64,000 bases of DNA from Candidatus Kouleothrix ribensis (lineage in GTDB: Bacteria > Chloroflexota > Chloroflexia > Chloroflexales > Roseiflexaceae), in the NCBI GenBank assembly GCA_016722075.1, contig JADKGW010000001.1, forward strand, positions 5,084,001 through 5,148,000, written 5' to 3'. Both the position numbers and the translations under genes were made by a program. Shown here in pieces: positions 57,396-64,000 of the stretch (position 1 is the stretch's first letter; every line of letters begins with the position of its first letter). Under the pieces are notes generated by a model. It was not told the origin of the DNA. It saw only the letters and a list, made by a program, of their open reading frames with translations, and did not search any database.

Positions 57396-57470
57396 CTGAT
57401 TACGACCGCGAGCTTTGGCCTGGTAGAGCGCGTCGTCGGCCTGGGCCACCAGCGTGCCGATCGTGTCGGT
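57396..57470 (-). pseudogene. Fragment of a GGDEF-domain C-terminus
   Basis: Translation TDTIGTLVAQADDALYQAKA and then RGRNQ matches the end of GGDEF diguanylate cyclases (A-D-x-A-L-Y-x-A-K-x-x-G-R-N). No GGDEF core lies upstream. Only this last fragment remains, left by deletion, in the promoter region of the nucleotidyltransferase. Confidence 0.65.
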
Positions 57471-57566
57471 CTGCCAATCGAAGTATAGCAGGGGCGGCAC
57501 TTTAACCTATGCGAATCAGGTGCGGTGGGGCGGCAATCGCGTGGTAGTGTGCGCCGGGCGCGCTGG

Positions 57567-57860
57567 CTAGGCCTCGTAATCGATTACGGCGCGGCTCTCG
57601 AGGAACGGCGACATCCACTCGTTCACGGCGACGTGCGCCGGGTGGCTGAGGTACTCCTTTAGCGCGTCCATGTCGGCCAGTGTACTATCGAGCAGGAATG
57701 TCCAGACGACCGGGCGGTCGGAGGGCAGTGAGCGATAGCAGCGAATACCCATCAGGCCGCGAATCTGGCCGTATAGATCCTCGAGGCGATCCATGATCTG
57801 CTGGACTGTGGCGTCGTCGGTCTCGGGTTTCCGCTTGAACATGACCATGTGTTTAACCAT
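57567..57860 (-). CDS. Dabb (stress-responsive A/B barrel) protein
   Basis: 97 residues: VKHMVMFKRKPETDDATVQQ, the helical IMDRLEDLYGQIRGLMGIRC, RPVVWTFLLDSTLADMDALK and EYLSHPAHVAVNEWMSPFLE. A dimeric alpha-beta barrel of the Dabb family; members have no uniform activity. GGAGATCC before ATG. Co-directional with the neighbours. Confidence 0.88.
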   Translation of the reverse strand: MVKHMVMFKRKPETDDATVQQIMDRLEDLYGQIRGLMGIRCYRSLPSDRPVVWTFLLDSTLADMDALKEYLSHPAHVAVNEWMSPFLESRAVIDYEA

Positions 57861-58072
57861 AAGGATCTCCTTCCCGTATATGCTTCTACGCGTGCTGCTG
57901 CGGGTCGGGCGCTACCGGTGAAACTGGGCTGTAGCCGGCCGTTCGGTGAACCGAATGGCCTGGATCATAGTATAACACCGTTTTTTAAGGTAGCCTGGCC
58001 GCTGCGTAGCCGCGTAGCAGGCGCCTGGCTGGGCGTGCTGATCATGGCCGGCTCGCACGGGTGCGCCAATAG

Positions 58073-58864
58073 TTACACGCCCTCGGCGGCGAGCGGCTGG
58101 CCCCACTCTTCCTGGAAAGCCAGCTCGTCGATGCCCTTGCGCTGCGGCGACTTCCAATCGATCGTCGGTCGTTTGAGCGTCTCGTCCTCGTAGCCCAGGC
58201 GCAGCAGCAGCATAAGCTCGAAGTCATCGGGCACGCCGAGCATTGTGCTGACCAAGGCCCAGTTCTCGGGGATCTCCTGTGGGGTCGAGACGAACTGCAT
58301 GCCCATGCCTAGCGATGTCGCGCTGAGCCAGATCGTCTGCACCACTGCGCCGAGCGAGATCAGTGTGTAGAGCCCGGTCAGCTCGCCGGGCTTGTACACC
58401 GCGCGCGCGAGCGCCAGGCCCAGCAGCATGGGCGAGCTCTCGACCAGCTTGCGCGCGTCGTTGCCCAGCACGCTCGGCACGCGGAAGGTACGCATCATCG
58501 ACACGCCGCGCTCGCTGAACACATACTTGGCGAACGGCCGCAGCACACTGGGGATGTTGTCAATATGGATGCCGTCTTTGGTTGCGGCGGCCTCTTCGGG
58601 TGTCAGCCGGAAGAACTGGCGGTACTGCATGAAGAAGCGCCCGTCCTGCATCAGGTCGCGCATCGACTCGCCGGCCACGTGGGCGAGCGCCCGGCGCCGC
58701 TCGGTGTCTTCGACCACTACGAAGCGCCATGGCTGCGAGTTGAAGTGCGAGGGTGCGCGCGCGGCCAGCTCGAGGATCGCGCGCTTATGCGCCGGGTCGA
58801 TCGGGCGGTTGGCGAAGGCGCCGTTGGTGGTGTGGCGGCGGCGTATCGCTTCAAAAAGATCCAT
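58073..58864 (-). CDS. Nitroreductase-family FMN oxidoreductase
   Basis: About 263 residues. MDLFEAIRRRHTTNGAFANR contains the N-terminal FMN-phosphate Arg pair region (RRRHT), APSHFNSQPWRFVVVEDTER the conserved Pro-Ser-x-x-N-x-Q-P-W, and GAVVQTIWLSATSLGMGMQF the dimer/FMN motif. Reduces nitroaromatics, quinones or flavins using NAD(P)H; the true substrate is unknown. In the middle, about 60 extra residues (YRQFFRLTPEEAAATKDGIH and following) form a lid. 73 bp upstream of the ALDH stop on the same strand. Confidence 0.9.
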   Translation of the reverse strand: MDLFEAIRRRHTTNGAFANRPIDPAHKRAILELAARAPSHFNSQPWRFVVVEDTERRRALAHVAGESMRDLMQDGRFFMQYRQFFRLTPEEAAATKDGIHIDNIPSVLRPFAKYVFSERGVSMMRTFRVPSVLGNDARKLVESSPMLLGLALARAVYKPGELTGLYTLISLGAVVQTIWLSATSLGMGMQFVSTPQEIPENWALVSTMLGVPDDFELMLLLRLGYEDETLKRPTIDWKSPQRKGIDELAFQEEWGQPLAAEGV

Positions 58865-58936
58865 GGTCTCCTCAGTGTTGAGGTTTGAGGTCTGAACGCT
58901 CTAGCTCAGATCTCAAACTTCAGAACTCAAAGCCGG

Positions 58937-61348
58937 CTACGCCCCATATGGCACCCAGATATTCTTCACCTGCGTGGCGTGGCGCAGAAACTCGGCCGCG
59001 TCGTCGGCCAGCCAGTCGCGGGCATGCCCGTGGCTGACCCAGGTCTGCTTCAGGTTGCTCACCGAGGCGCGCTCGACTGCGGCGCTGCCGGCGGCGCCGC
59101 CGAAGTACCAGATCGCGTCGACGTCGTTATGCTCGGCCAGCACCTTGGCCAGTGGGTCGCGCGCGCCGGTGACGATATTCACCACGCCGCCGGGCAGGTC
59201 GCTGGTGTCGAACACCTGGTACAGATCGGTGGCCGGCAGCGGCGCTATTTCCGACGGAATGAGCACGACTGTGTTGCCCATGCTGATGGCGGCGGCCAGC
59301 GCGCCGGCACACGCCAGCAGCGGGCGCTCGTCGGGGCAGGCAATGCCGATCACGCCGATCGGCTCGGGCATGGCCAGGGTTACGTTGCGCAGTGGCGTGG
59401 CGTGTACCGCGCCATCGTACTTGTCGGCCCAGGCGGCGTAGCCGAACAGCCGCTCGATCGTGGCTTCGACCTCGGCGCTGGCTGCGGGCAGGCTGTAGCC
59501 ATGGCCACTGGCCAGCCGCCGGGCGAACTCGGCGGCGCGCGCGCTCAGGTTCTCGGCGATATAGTATAAGATCTGCGCGCGGTTGTGGGCGCTCTGCTCG
59601 GCCCACTTGCCGGCCGCGCGCGCCGCCTCGACCGCGTTGCGGATGTCTTTGCGGTTGCCGTCGCCCACCTCGCCCAGCATGTGCCCGTGTGCGCCATACA
59701 CCGGCCGGCTGTAGCCGCTGTCGGGCCGGGCCTGCTTGCCGCCGATATACAGCTTGGGCGTGCGGTCGATCGCGGGCAGGTTGAACGTTGGCGGGTTGAA
59801 GGTTGCAGGTTGCGCCTGCTCATCGGCATGGTCTGATTCAGCTTTTACTTCGGAACCTGCAACCTGTAACTTGGAACGTTCAACTGTTACGGGCCTGACA
59901 TATTCGTACAGCCCTTCCTTGCCGCCCTCGCGCCCAAAGCCGCTCTCGCGGTAGCCGCCGAAGCCGGCCGCTGCGTCGAACTGGTTGGTGCAGTTGATCC
60001 ACACCACACCGGCCTTGATCTGGCGGGCGATGTCGAGCGCCAGGTTGATGTCTTCGCTCCACACGCTGGCGGCCAGGCCGAAGCGCGTGTTGTTAGCCAG
60101 CGCCACTGCCTCGGCCGGGGTGCGGAAGGTGCTGGCCACCAGCACCGGGCCGAAGATCTCGATCTGCGCGATCGTTGCGGCCGGCGCCACGTCGGTGAAT
60201 AGGGTTGGCGGGTAGAAGTAGCCCTCGGCCGGGCAGGCCCACGAAGGCTGCCACATGGTCGCGCCCTCGGCCTGGCCCTGCGCCACCAGCTGCTCGATCT
60301 TGTGCAGCTGGGCCGGCGCCACGATCGCGCCGATGTCGATCGCCTTGTCGAGCGGGTCGCCGACGCGCAGCTTTTCCATGCGCGCACGCAGCCTGGCCAG
60401 CAGCTGCGGCGCCACGCCCTCGTGTACCAGCAGCCGCGAGCCGGCGCAGCAGACCTGGCCCTGGTTGAACCAGATCGCATCGACCACGCCCTCGACCGCG
60501 CTGTCGAGGTCGGCGTTGTCGAATACCACGAACGGCGACTTGCCGCCCAGCTCGAGCGCGATCTGCTTGCCGCTGCCGGCGGTAGCGGCGCGGATGAGCT
60601 TGCCAACCTCGGTGCTGCCGGTGAAGGCGATCTTGTCGACGCCAGGGTGATTCACAATCAGCTCGCCGACCTTGCCGTCGCCGGTGACGATATTGACCAC
60701 GCCGGGCGGCAGGCCGGCCTCGGCGCAGATCTCGGCGAACGCCAGCGCGCTGAGCGAAGTCCATTCGGCCGGCTTGAGCACCACGGTGTTGCCCATGGCC
60801 AGCGCCGGCGCGATCTTCCAGGCCAGCATCAGCAGCGGGAAGTTCCACGGGATGATCTGGCCGACCACACCGAGCGGCGCGTAGCCCGGCAGTTGCGATT
60901 GCATCAGCTGTGCCCAGCCGGCGTGGTGGTAGAAGTGCCGCGCCACCAGCGGGATGTCGATGTCGCGCGTCTCGCGGATGGGCTTGCCGTTGTCGAGCGT
61001 CTCGATCACCGCCAGCTTGCGTGCGTGCTTCTGCACCTGGCGCGCCAGCGCATACAGGTAGCGTGCGCGTGCGTGGCCACCAAGCTGCGACCAGCCCGCA
61101 AAAGCCCGGCGCGCGGCCGCCACCGCCCGATCCACATCTTCGGCGCCGGCCTGGGTCACGCGCGCGAGCGGCTGGCGATTGGCCGGGTTCACGCTATCGA
61201 AAAGCCGGCTGTCGTCAACCGCCGTCCAGGTGCCGTCGATATACATGCCGAAGCGGCGGCCGTGCGCATCGAGCCAGGCATTCGCCGGTGCGGCGCTCTC
61301 GGGTGCGGGGCCGTACTCCATTGTCGCGAGAATATCTGCAATTTGCAT
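58937..61348 (-). CDS. ALDH16-like tandem aldehyde dehydrogenase
   Basis: About 803 residues with two ALDH domains. Domain 1 (about 1-485) is complete: GVVGQIIPWNFPLLMLAWKI, VVLKPAEWTSLSALAFAEIC, AFTGSTEVGKL, catalytic Glu in ELGGKSPFVVFDNADL, catalytic Cys in FNQGQVCCAGSRL and EIFGPVLVASTFRTPAEA. The linker (about 495-530) is partly translated CAACCTGC repeat. Domain 2 (about 530-803: TPKLYIGGKQARPDSGYSRP, YYIAENLSARAAEFARRLAS, GVIGIACPDERPLLACAGAL, PLAKVLAEHNDVDAIWYFGG) lacks the catalytic Cys and Glu, as in ALDH16A1 pseudo-domains. Start fixed at MQIADILATM; the long frame upstream is a repeat and the deoC shadow. Confidence 0.88.
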   Translation of the reverse strand: MQIADILATMEYGPAPESAAPANAWLDAHGRRFGMYIDGTWTAVDDSRLFDSVNPANRQPLARVTQAGAEDVDRAVAAARRAFAGWSQLGGHARARYLYALARQVQKHARKLAVIETLDNGKPIRETRDIDIPLVARHFYHHAGWAQLMQSQLPGYAPLGVVGQIIPWNFPLLMLAWKIAPALAMGNTVVLKPAEWTSLSALAFAEICAEAGLPPGVVNIVTGDGKVGELIVNHPGVDKIAFTGSTEVGKLIRAATAGSGKQIALELGGKSPFVVFDNADLDSAVEGVVDAIWFNQGQVCCAGSRLLVHEGVAPQLLARLRARMEKLRVGDPLDKAIDIGAIVAPAQLHKIEQLVAQGQAEGATMWQPSWACPAEGYFYPPTLFTDVAPAATIAQIEIFGPVLVASTFRTPAEAVALANNTRFGLAASVWSEDINLALDIARQIKAGVVWINCTNQFDAAAGFGGYRESGFGREGGKEGLYEYVRPVTVERSKLQVAGSEVKAESDHADEQAQPATFNPPTFNLPAIDRTPKLYIGGKQARPDSGYSRPVYGAHGHMLGEVGDGNRKDIRNAVEAARAAGKWAEQSAHNRAQILYYIAENLSARAAEFARRLASGHGYSLPAASAEVEATIERLFGYAAWADKYDGAVHATPLRNVTLAMPEPIGVIGIACPDERPLLACAGALAAAISMGNTVVLIPSEIAPLPATDLYQVFDTSDLPGGVVNIVTGARDPLAKVLAEHNDVDAIWYFGGAAGSAAVERASVSNLKQTWVSHGHARDWLADDAAEFLRHATQVKNIWVPYGA

Positions 61349-61389
61349 CTGGTCTCTCCAGGAGTCAGAATAGGCCGTGTCGTCTGCCG

Positions 61390-61626
61390 CCTGCCTGCGT
61401 GCATGGTGCGTAGCGGGTAGTGCGTAGTGCGTAGTGCGTAGTGCGTAGTGCGTAGGAGCAGCGATAGTGACACCTGCCGACTGCCTGCTGCAACCTGCAA
61501 CCTGCCAACTGCCCGCTGCAACCTGCAACCTGCCGCCTGCCAACCTGCAACCTGCAACCTGCAACCTGCCAACCTGCAACCTGCCAACCTGCAACCTGCC
61601 AACCTGCAACCTGCAACCTGCCGCCT
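61390..61626. repeat. Two low-complexity arrays: TAGTGCG and CAACCTGC
   Basis: 61398-61455 has GTAGTGC-type 7-bp units about six times. 61486-61626 has CAACCTGC/CAACTGCC units, about 18 of them, as direct repeats. Related CAACCTGC pieces occur at 16440, 20239-20305, 59795-59880 and 4708. It occupies the whole gap between the deoC and ALDH genes. Confidence 0.85.
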
Positions 61627-61629
61627 GGG

Positions 61630-62634
61630 CTAGGCCATTGGGTGGCGGAACGATGCCGAGTACTGGCCGGTGAGATAATGTTCGAGCTGGCGTTCGATAT
61701 CGCCGAGCAGCGCGCTGGCGCCGAAGCGGAACAGCTCTGGCCGTAGCCACTCGTCGCCCAGCTCCTCTTTCATGAGGATCAGCCAGTCGAGCGACTGCTT
61801 GGCGGTGCGGATGCCGCCAGCCGGCTTGAAGCCAACGCGATAGCCGGTGCGCTCGTGGTACTCGCGAATCGTGCGGGCCATCACCAGGCTCACCGGCAGC
61901 GTCGCGTTGGCCGCCTCTTTGCCGGTCGAGGTTTTGATGAAGTCGGCGCCGGCGAGCATACACACCACGCTGGCCTTGGCCACATTGGTTAGCGTGCCCA
62001 GCTCGCCAGTGGCCAGAATGGTCTTCATATGCGCGTCGCCGCAGGCCGCCCGAAACGCGCGCACCTCGTCGTAGAGCGCCTGCCAATCGCCGTTCAGCGC
62101 GTGCTGGCGCGAAATCACAATGTCGATCTCCTGCGCGCCCTCTGCCACCGAGGCGGCGATCTCGCGCAGCTTGAGGTCGAACGGATTGAGTCCGGCTGGG
62201 AAGCCGGTAGACACGGCCGCGACCGGGATGCCCGAGCCGTGCAGCGCAGCGACGGCGGTGGCGACGAAGGCGTGATACACGCACACCGCGCCGACGCGCA
62301 GCTGCGGCAGGCCTAGCGCCGCAAGCATATCGGCGCGCACGGGCTGGCGGGCCTTGGCGCACAGCCGCCGCACCGTGCCGGGCGTGTCGTCGCCGGCCAG
62401 CGTGGTCAGATCCATGCACTCGATCGCGCGCAGCAGCCAGGCGGCCTGCCATTGCTGCTTGACGCTGCGCCGGCCGGGCAGGCTGGCGGCGCGCCGCTCG
62501 ATCGCACTGCGGTTCACGCGCTGCGCATCGACCCAGCCGCGATCGAGTGCGCCGCCGGGGTTGCGTACGGCCGGCGGCGCGGCGGCGGGGGCCGCACGCC
62601 CATTATGCTGTTCTTTCGGGTGCGCTTGTGCCAT
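61630..62634 (-). CDS. deoC: Deoxyribose-phosphate aldolase
   Basis: About 334 residues. Cleaves deoxyribose 5-phosphate to glyceraldehyde 3-phosphate and acetaldehyde. TIM-barrel motifs: RVGAVCVYHAFVATAVAALH, VAAVSTGFPAGLNPFDLKLR, EGAQEIDIVISRQHALNG, AHMKTILATGELGTLTNVAK, Schiff-base Lys in ADFIKTSTGKE and FKPAGGIRTA with the proton-relay Lys. The N-terminal 75 residues extend beyond E. coli DeoC, as in eukaryotic-type (DERA-like) enzymes. The next gene, the ALDH, could oxidise the acetaldehyde made. GAGGAG before ATG 62634. Confidence 0.93.
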   Translation of the reverse strand: MAQAHPKEQHNGRAAPAAAPPAVRNPGGALDRGWVDAQRVNRSAIERRAASLPGRRSVKQQWQAAWLLRAIECMDLTTLAGDDTPGTVRRLCAKARQPVRADMLAALGLPQLRVGAVCVYHAFVATAVAALHGSGIPVAAVSTGFPAGLNPFDLKLREIAASVAEGAQEIDIVISRQHALNGDWQALYDEVRAFRAACGDAHMKTILATGELGTLTNVAKASVVCMLAGADFIKTSTGKEAANATLPVSLVMARTIREYHERTGYRVGFKPAGGIRTAKQSLDWLILMKEELGDEWLRPELFRFGASALLGDIERQLEHYLTGQYSASFRHPMA

Positions 62635-62662
62635 AGCTGGCTCCTCGCTCTAATGCGCGGGA

Positions 62663-62992
62663 TTATAGCACAGTGTCGGGCCAGTCGATCTCGACATACA
62701 CCTCGCCGCCCTCGACGCGCACCGGGTAGGTGGGGATGCCGATACCGACCGGCGGAATCAGCGCCTTGCCGGTGCGCACGCTGTAGGCCCAGCCGTGCCA
62801 CGGGCACGTGACGGTGTCGCCGATCAGCACACCGGCCGAGAGCGGCCCGCCCTCGTGGCGGCATGCGTCGCCGAAGGCATAGATCGTGCCGCCGATATTG
62901 GCCAGCGCGATCGGCAGGCCATCGACATCGACATAACGCATGGCGCCGGGCGGAATATCGGCGGCTGCGCAGACGCGGGTGATCTCTTTCAT
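62663..62992 (-). CDS. Rieske [2Fe-2S] ferredoxin
   Basis: 109 residues. Rieske cluster motif: Cys-x-His in DACRHEGGPLSAGVLIGDTV and Cys-x-x-His in TCPWHGWAYSVRTG. As in toluene-dioxygenase-type soluble ferredoxins there is no TM helix. The PIALANIGGTIYAFGDACRH strand and the terminal VYVEIDWPD are standard. It carries electrons to an oxygenase or reductase that is not visible in the window. It lies 28 bp before deoC on the same strand. Confidence 0.92.
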   Translation of the reverse strand: MKEITRVCAAADIPPGAMRYVDVDGLPIALANIGGTIYAFGDACRHEGGPLSAGVLIGDTVTCPWHGWAYSVRTGKALIPPVGIGIPTYPVRVEGGEVYVEIDWPDTVL

Positions 62993-63107
62993 ATGAGGTG
63001 CGGTTGGTGTATAGGGGCGAAGCAGCTGCTTCTACGCTGGCTACGGGCGCGCTGAGCGGGCAGCCGCTTCGCGCGTACCCTCATCGGCGCGTCGATAGGC
63101 ACATCAC

Positions 63108-63806
63108 TCACAGCCGCCCGGCCACGTGCCCGATCGTCAGCTCTTCGACAGTGGCGTAGGGTGGTTGGGCCGCCAGCCCGGCAATCGCGGCGGCTACATC
63201 TTCGGGCCTGAGCATGTTCGCGCGGTTCCACTCGCCCGGCACAGCCTGCCACAGCGCGGTGTCGACAGCCGCCGGCAGCACCACGCTCACGCGAATGCCG
63301 CGCGGGCGTAGCTCTTCGCGGATGGCCGCCGAGAAGCCCAGCAGCCCGTGCTTGGCCGCCACATAGGCCGACCAGTGCGGGAAGGCCTGGCGCGCCGCGA
63401 CCGAGGCAACGTTAATGATCAGGCTGCCCGCGCGCATATGCGCCGCCGCGTGCTTGCATGCCAGGAACACGCTGGTCAGCCCGATCCGCAGCGAGCGCTC
63501 CCAGCCCTCCAGCGTCAGCTCCTCGAACGGCGCGACGATCGCCGCGCCGGCGCTGTTCACCAGGATGTCGATCTGGCCGGTAATGCCGGCGGCTGACTCG
63601 ATCAGCCGGCGCACATGCGGCTCGGCGGTCGCGTCGCAGGGTACAGGCGTGGCCGCGCCGCCACGCGCGCGCAGCTCGGCTGCCAGCGCCGCGAGCGCAT
63701 CGGCGCTGCGTGCAGCCAGCACCTGGTGCGTACCAGGCCCGCCCAGCGCCAGCGCGGTGGCCCGGCCGATGCCCTTCGAGGCCCCAATGACGACGATAAC
63801 CTTCAA
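63108..63806 (-). CDS. Short-chain dehydrogenase/reductase
   Basis: About 232 residues, classical SDR. Cofactor loop VIVVIGASKGIGRATALALG (TGxxxGIG variant), a basic Arg after strand 2 (AARSADALAAL) suggesting NADP, ILVNSAGAAIVAPF (NNAG-like NSAG), catalytic Ser, Tyr and Lys in NVASVAARQAFPHWSAYVAA and KHGLLG, and VVLPAAVDT. Substrate unknown. The next downstream gene encodes the Rieske protein, 115 bp away. Confidence 0.92.
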   Translation of the reverse strand: MKVIVVIGASKGIGRATALALGGPGTHQVLAARSADALAALAAELRARGGAATPVPCDATAEPHVRRLIESAAGITGQIDILVNSAGAAIVAPFEELTLEGWERSLRIGLTSVFLACKHAAAHMRAGSLIINVASVAARQAFPHWSAYVAAKHGLLGFSAAIREELRPRGIRVSVVLPAAVDTALWQAVPGEWNRANMLRPEDVAAAIAGLAAQPPYATVEELTIGHVAGRL

Positions 63807-63823
63807 CGCTTTACTCCCAAAAT

Positions 63824-63890
63824 GACAAGGTGACAGGGTGAGGGGGTGAGTGATCGGGAATAATCACACCCCTCACCCTGTCACTTTGTC
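63824..63890 (-). terminator. Long inverted repeat between folE and the SDR gene
   Basis: GACAAGGTGACAGGGTGAGG and CCTCACCCTGTCACTTTGTC pair almost perfectly (one mismatch), with an internal TGAGTGAT/AATCACA extension and GGGAAT loop. The T-run is weak; it may be a bidirectional terminator or a dispersed repeat. Confidence 0.45.
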
Positions 63891-63894
63891 CCGC

Positions 63895-64000
63895 TCACTC
63901 ATGGTCGTGCGAGCGATCGACGTGGCTCATGAACTCGGCGCGGGTACGTGCATCGCTGCGGAACACGCCGCGCATAGCCGAGGTGATCATCTTGGCGTTG
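63895..64000 (-). CDS. folE: GTP cyclohydrolase I, C-terminal end
   Basis: The last 34 residues or so are within the window: AKMITSAMRGVFRSDARTRA, EFMSHVDRSHDHE, then stop. The TSAMRGVF...DxRTRAEF end is characteristic of FolE, the first enzyme of tetrahydrofolate/pterin synthesis (GTP to dihydroneopterin triphosphate). The His-rich extra tail HVDRSHDHE goes beyond the usual end. The gene enters from the right edge. Confidence 0.88.
   Translation of the reverse strand, partial: NAKMITSAMRGVFRSDARTRAEFMSHVDRSHDHE

Noticed and set aside
61349..62452. N-terminal extension of the ALDH frame by 368 codons
   Set aside because: It consists of translated CAACCTGC repeat (QVGRLQVGRLQ-like) and the out-of-frame shadow of deoC.

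Overview
The window is GC-rich bacterial chromosome with dense, mostly single-copy genes on both strands. Gene content suggests a filamentous Chloroflexota bacterium, probably class Chloroflexia (Roseiflexus/Kouleothrix-like). The reasons are auracyanin-like blue-copper domains, a DUF420-like membrane/cupredoxin fusion, a BchI-like AAA+ ATPase, many one-gene signalling proteins, the WYINPIVEQQN-type companion of glycosyltransferases, and palindromic dispersed repeats. The taxon is an inference; no rRNA, tRNA or CRISPR array was seen.

Layout. 1-4.3 kb: 5' part of a heavy-metal RND pump, then a two-component pair (CHASE3-PAS-GAF kinase and NarL-type regulator), all on the minus strand. 4.3-5.1 kb: a palindromic repeat, a candidate four-way-junction RNA behind a sigma70-like promoter, and a decayed transposase end. 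5.1-10.7 kb: plus-strand housekeeping run (SUMF1-domain protein, RlmI-type methyltransferase, a divergent ArgJ homologue, LON-domain protein, YlxP/DUF503, BchI-like ATPase). 10.8-14.6 kb: small cupredoxin and a cobalt/nickel ECF transporter (cbiM-Q-O) with a strong promoter and candidate metal operator. 14.7-21.4 kb: VTT membrane protein, anti-sigma and ECF sigma factor, a REC-DHp protein, a secreted subtilase with a cytoplasmic FHA domain, a metallophosphoesterase and a 47-residue membrane protein. 21.5-30.3 kb: NUDIX hydrolase, glycosyltransferase, P450, two double-GNAT proteins, a cluster of three perfect DnaA boxes, a MITE, a CBS protein and a receiver protein.

30.4-36 kb carries the most unusual locus: two large cupredoxin proteins, one a lipoprotein and one membrane-anchored. 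They share an uncharacterised His-rich/DxNxDG module and flank a multi-pass membrane protein. 36.4-39.4 kb: two secreted proteins (glycoside-hydrolase-like, and Fn3/Ig-like). 39.5-40.1 kb: a repeat locus with six 60-bp tandem units, related to the one at 4.3 kb. 40.2-46.5 kb: MoxR/CoxE-type pair, Gfo/Idh/MocA dehydrogenase with a TIM-barrel isomerase, PhaR-like regulator, OmpR regulator and Bcp peroxiredoxin. 46.5-53.5 kb: TPR histidine kinase, glycosyltransferase with its WYINP companion, DUF123 protein, purD-purN and a small protein. 53.6-64 kb: a co-directional minus-strand run (folE end, SDR, Rieske, deoC, ALDH16-like double dehydrogenase, nitroreductase, Dabb, nucleotidyltransferase, glcD, glcE).

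Short dispersed repeats (GCCTGCGGCAGC-type palindromes and CAACCTGC arrays) sit in many gaps, and one has become coding sequence inside the ALDH linker. Many promoters appear to be extended -10 (TGnTATAAT-like) with little -35.
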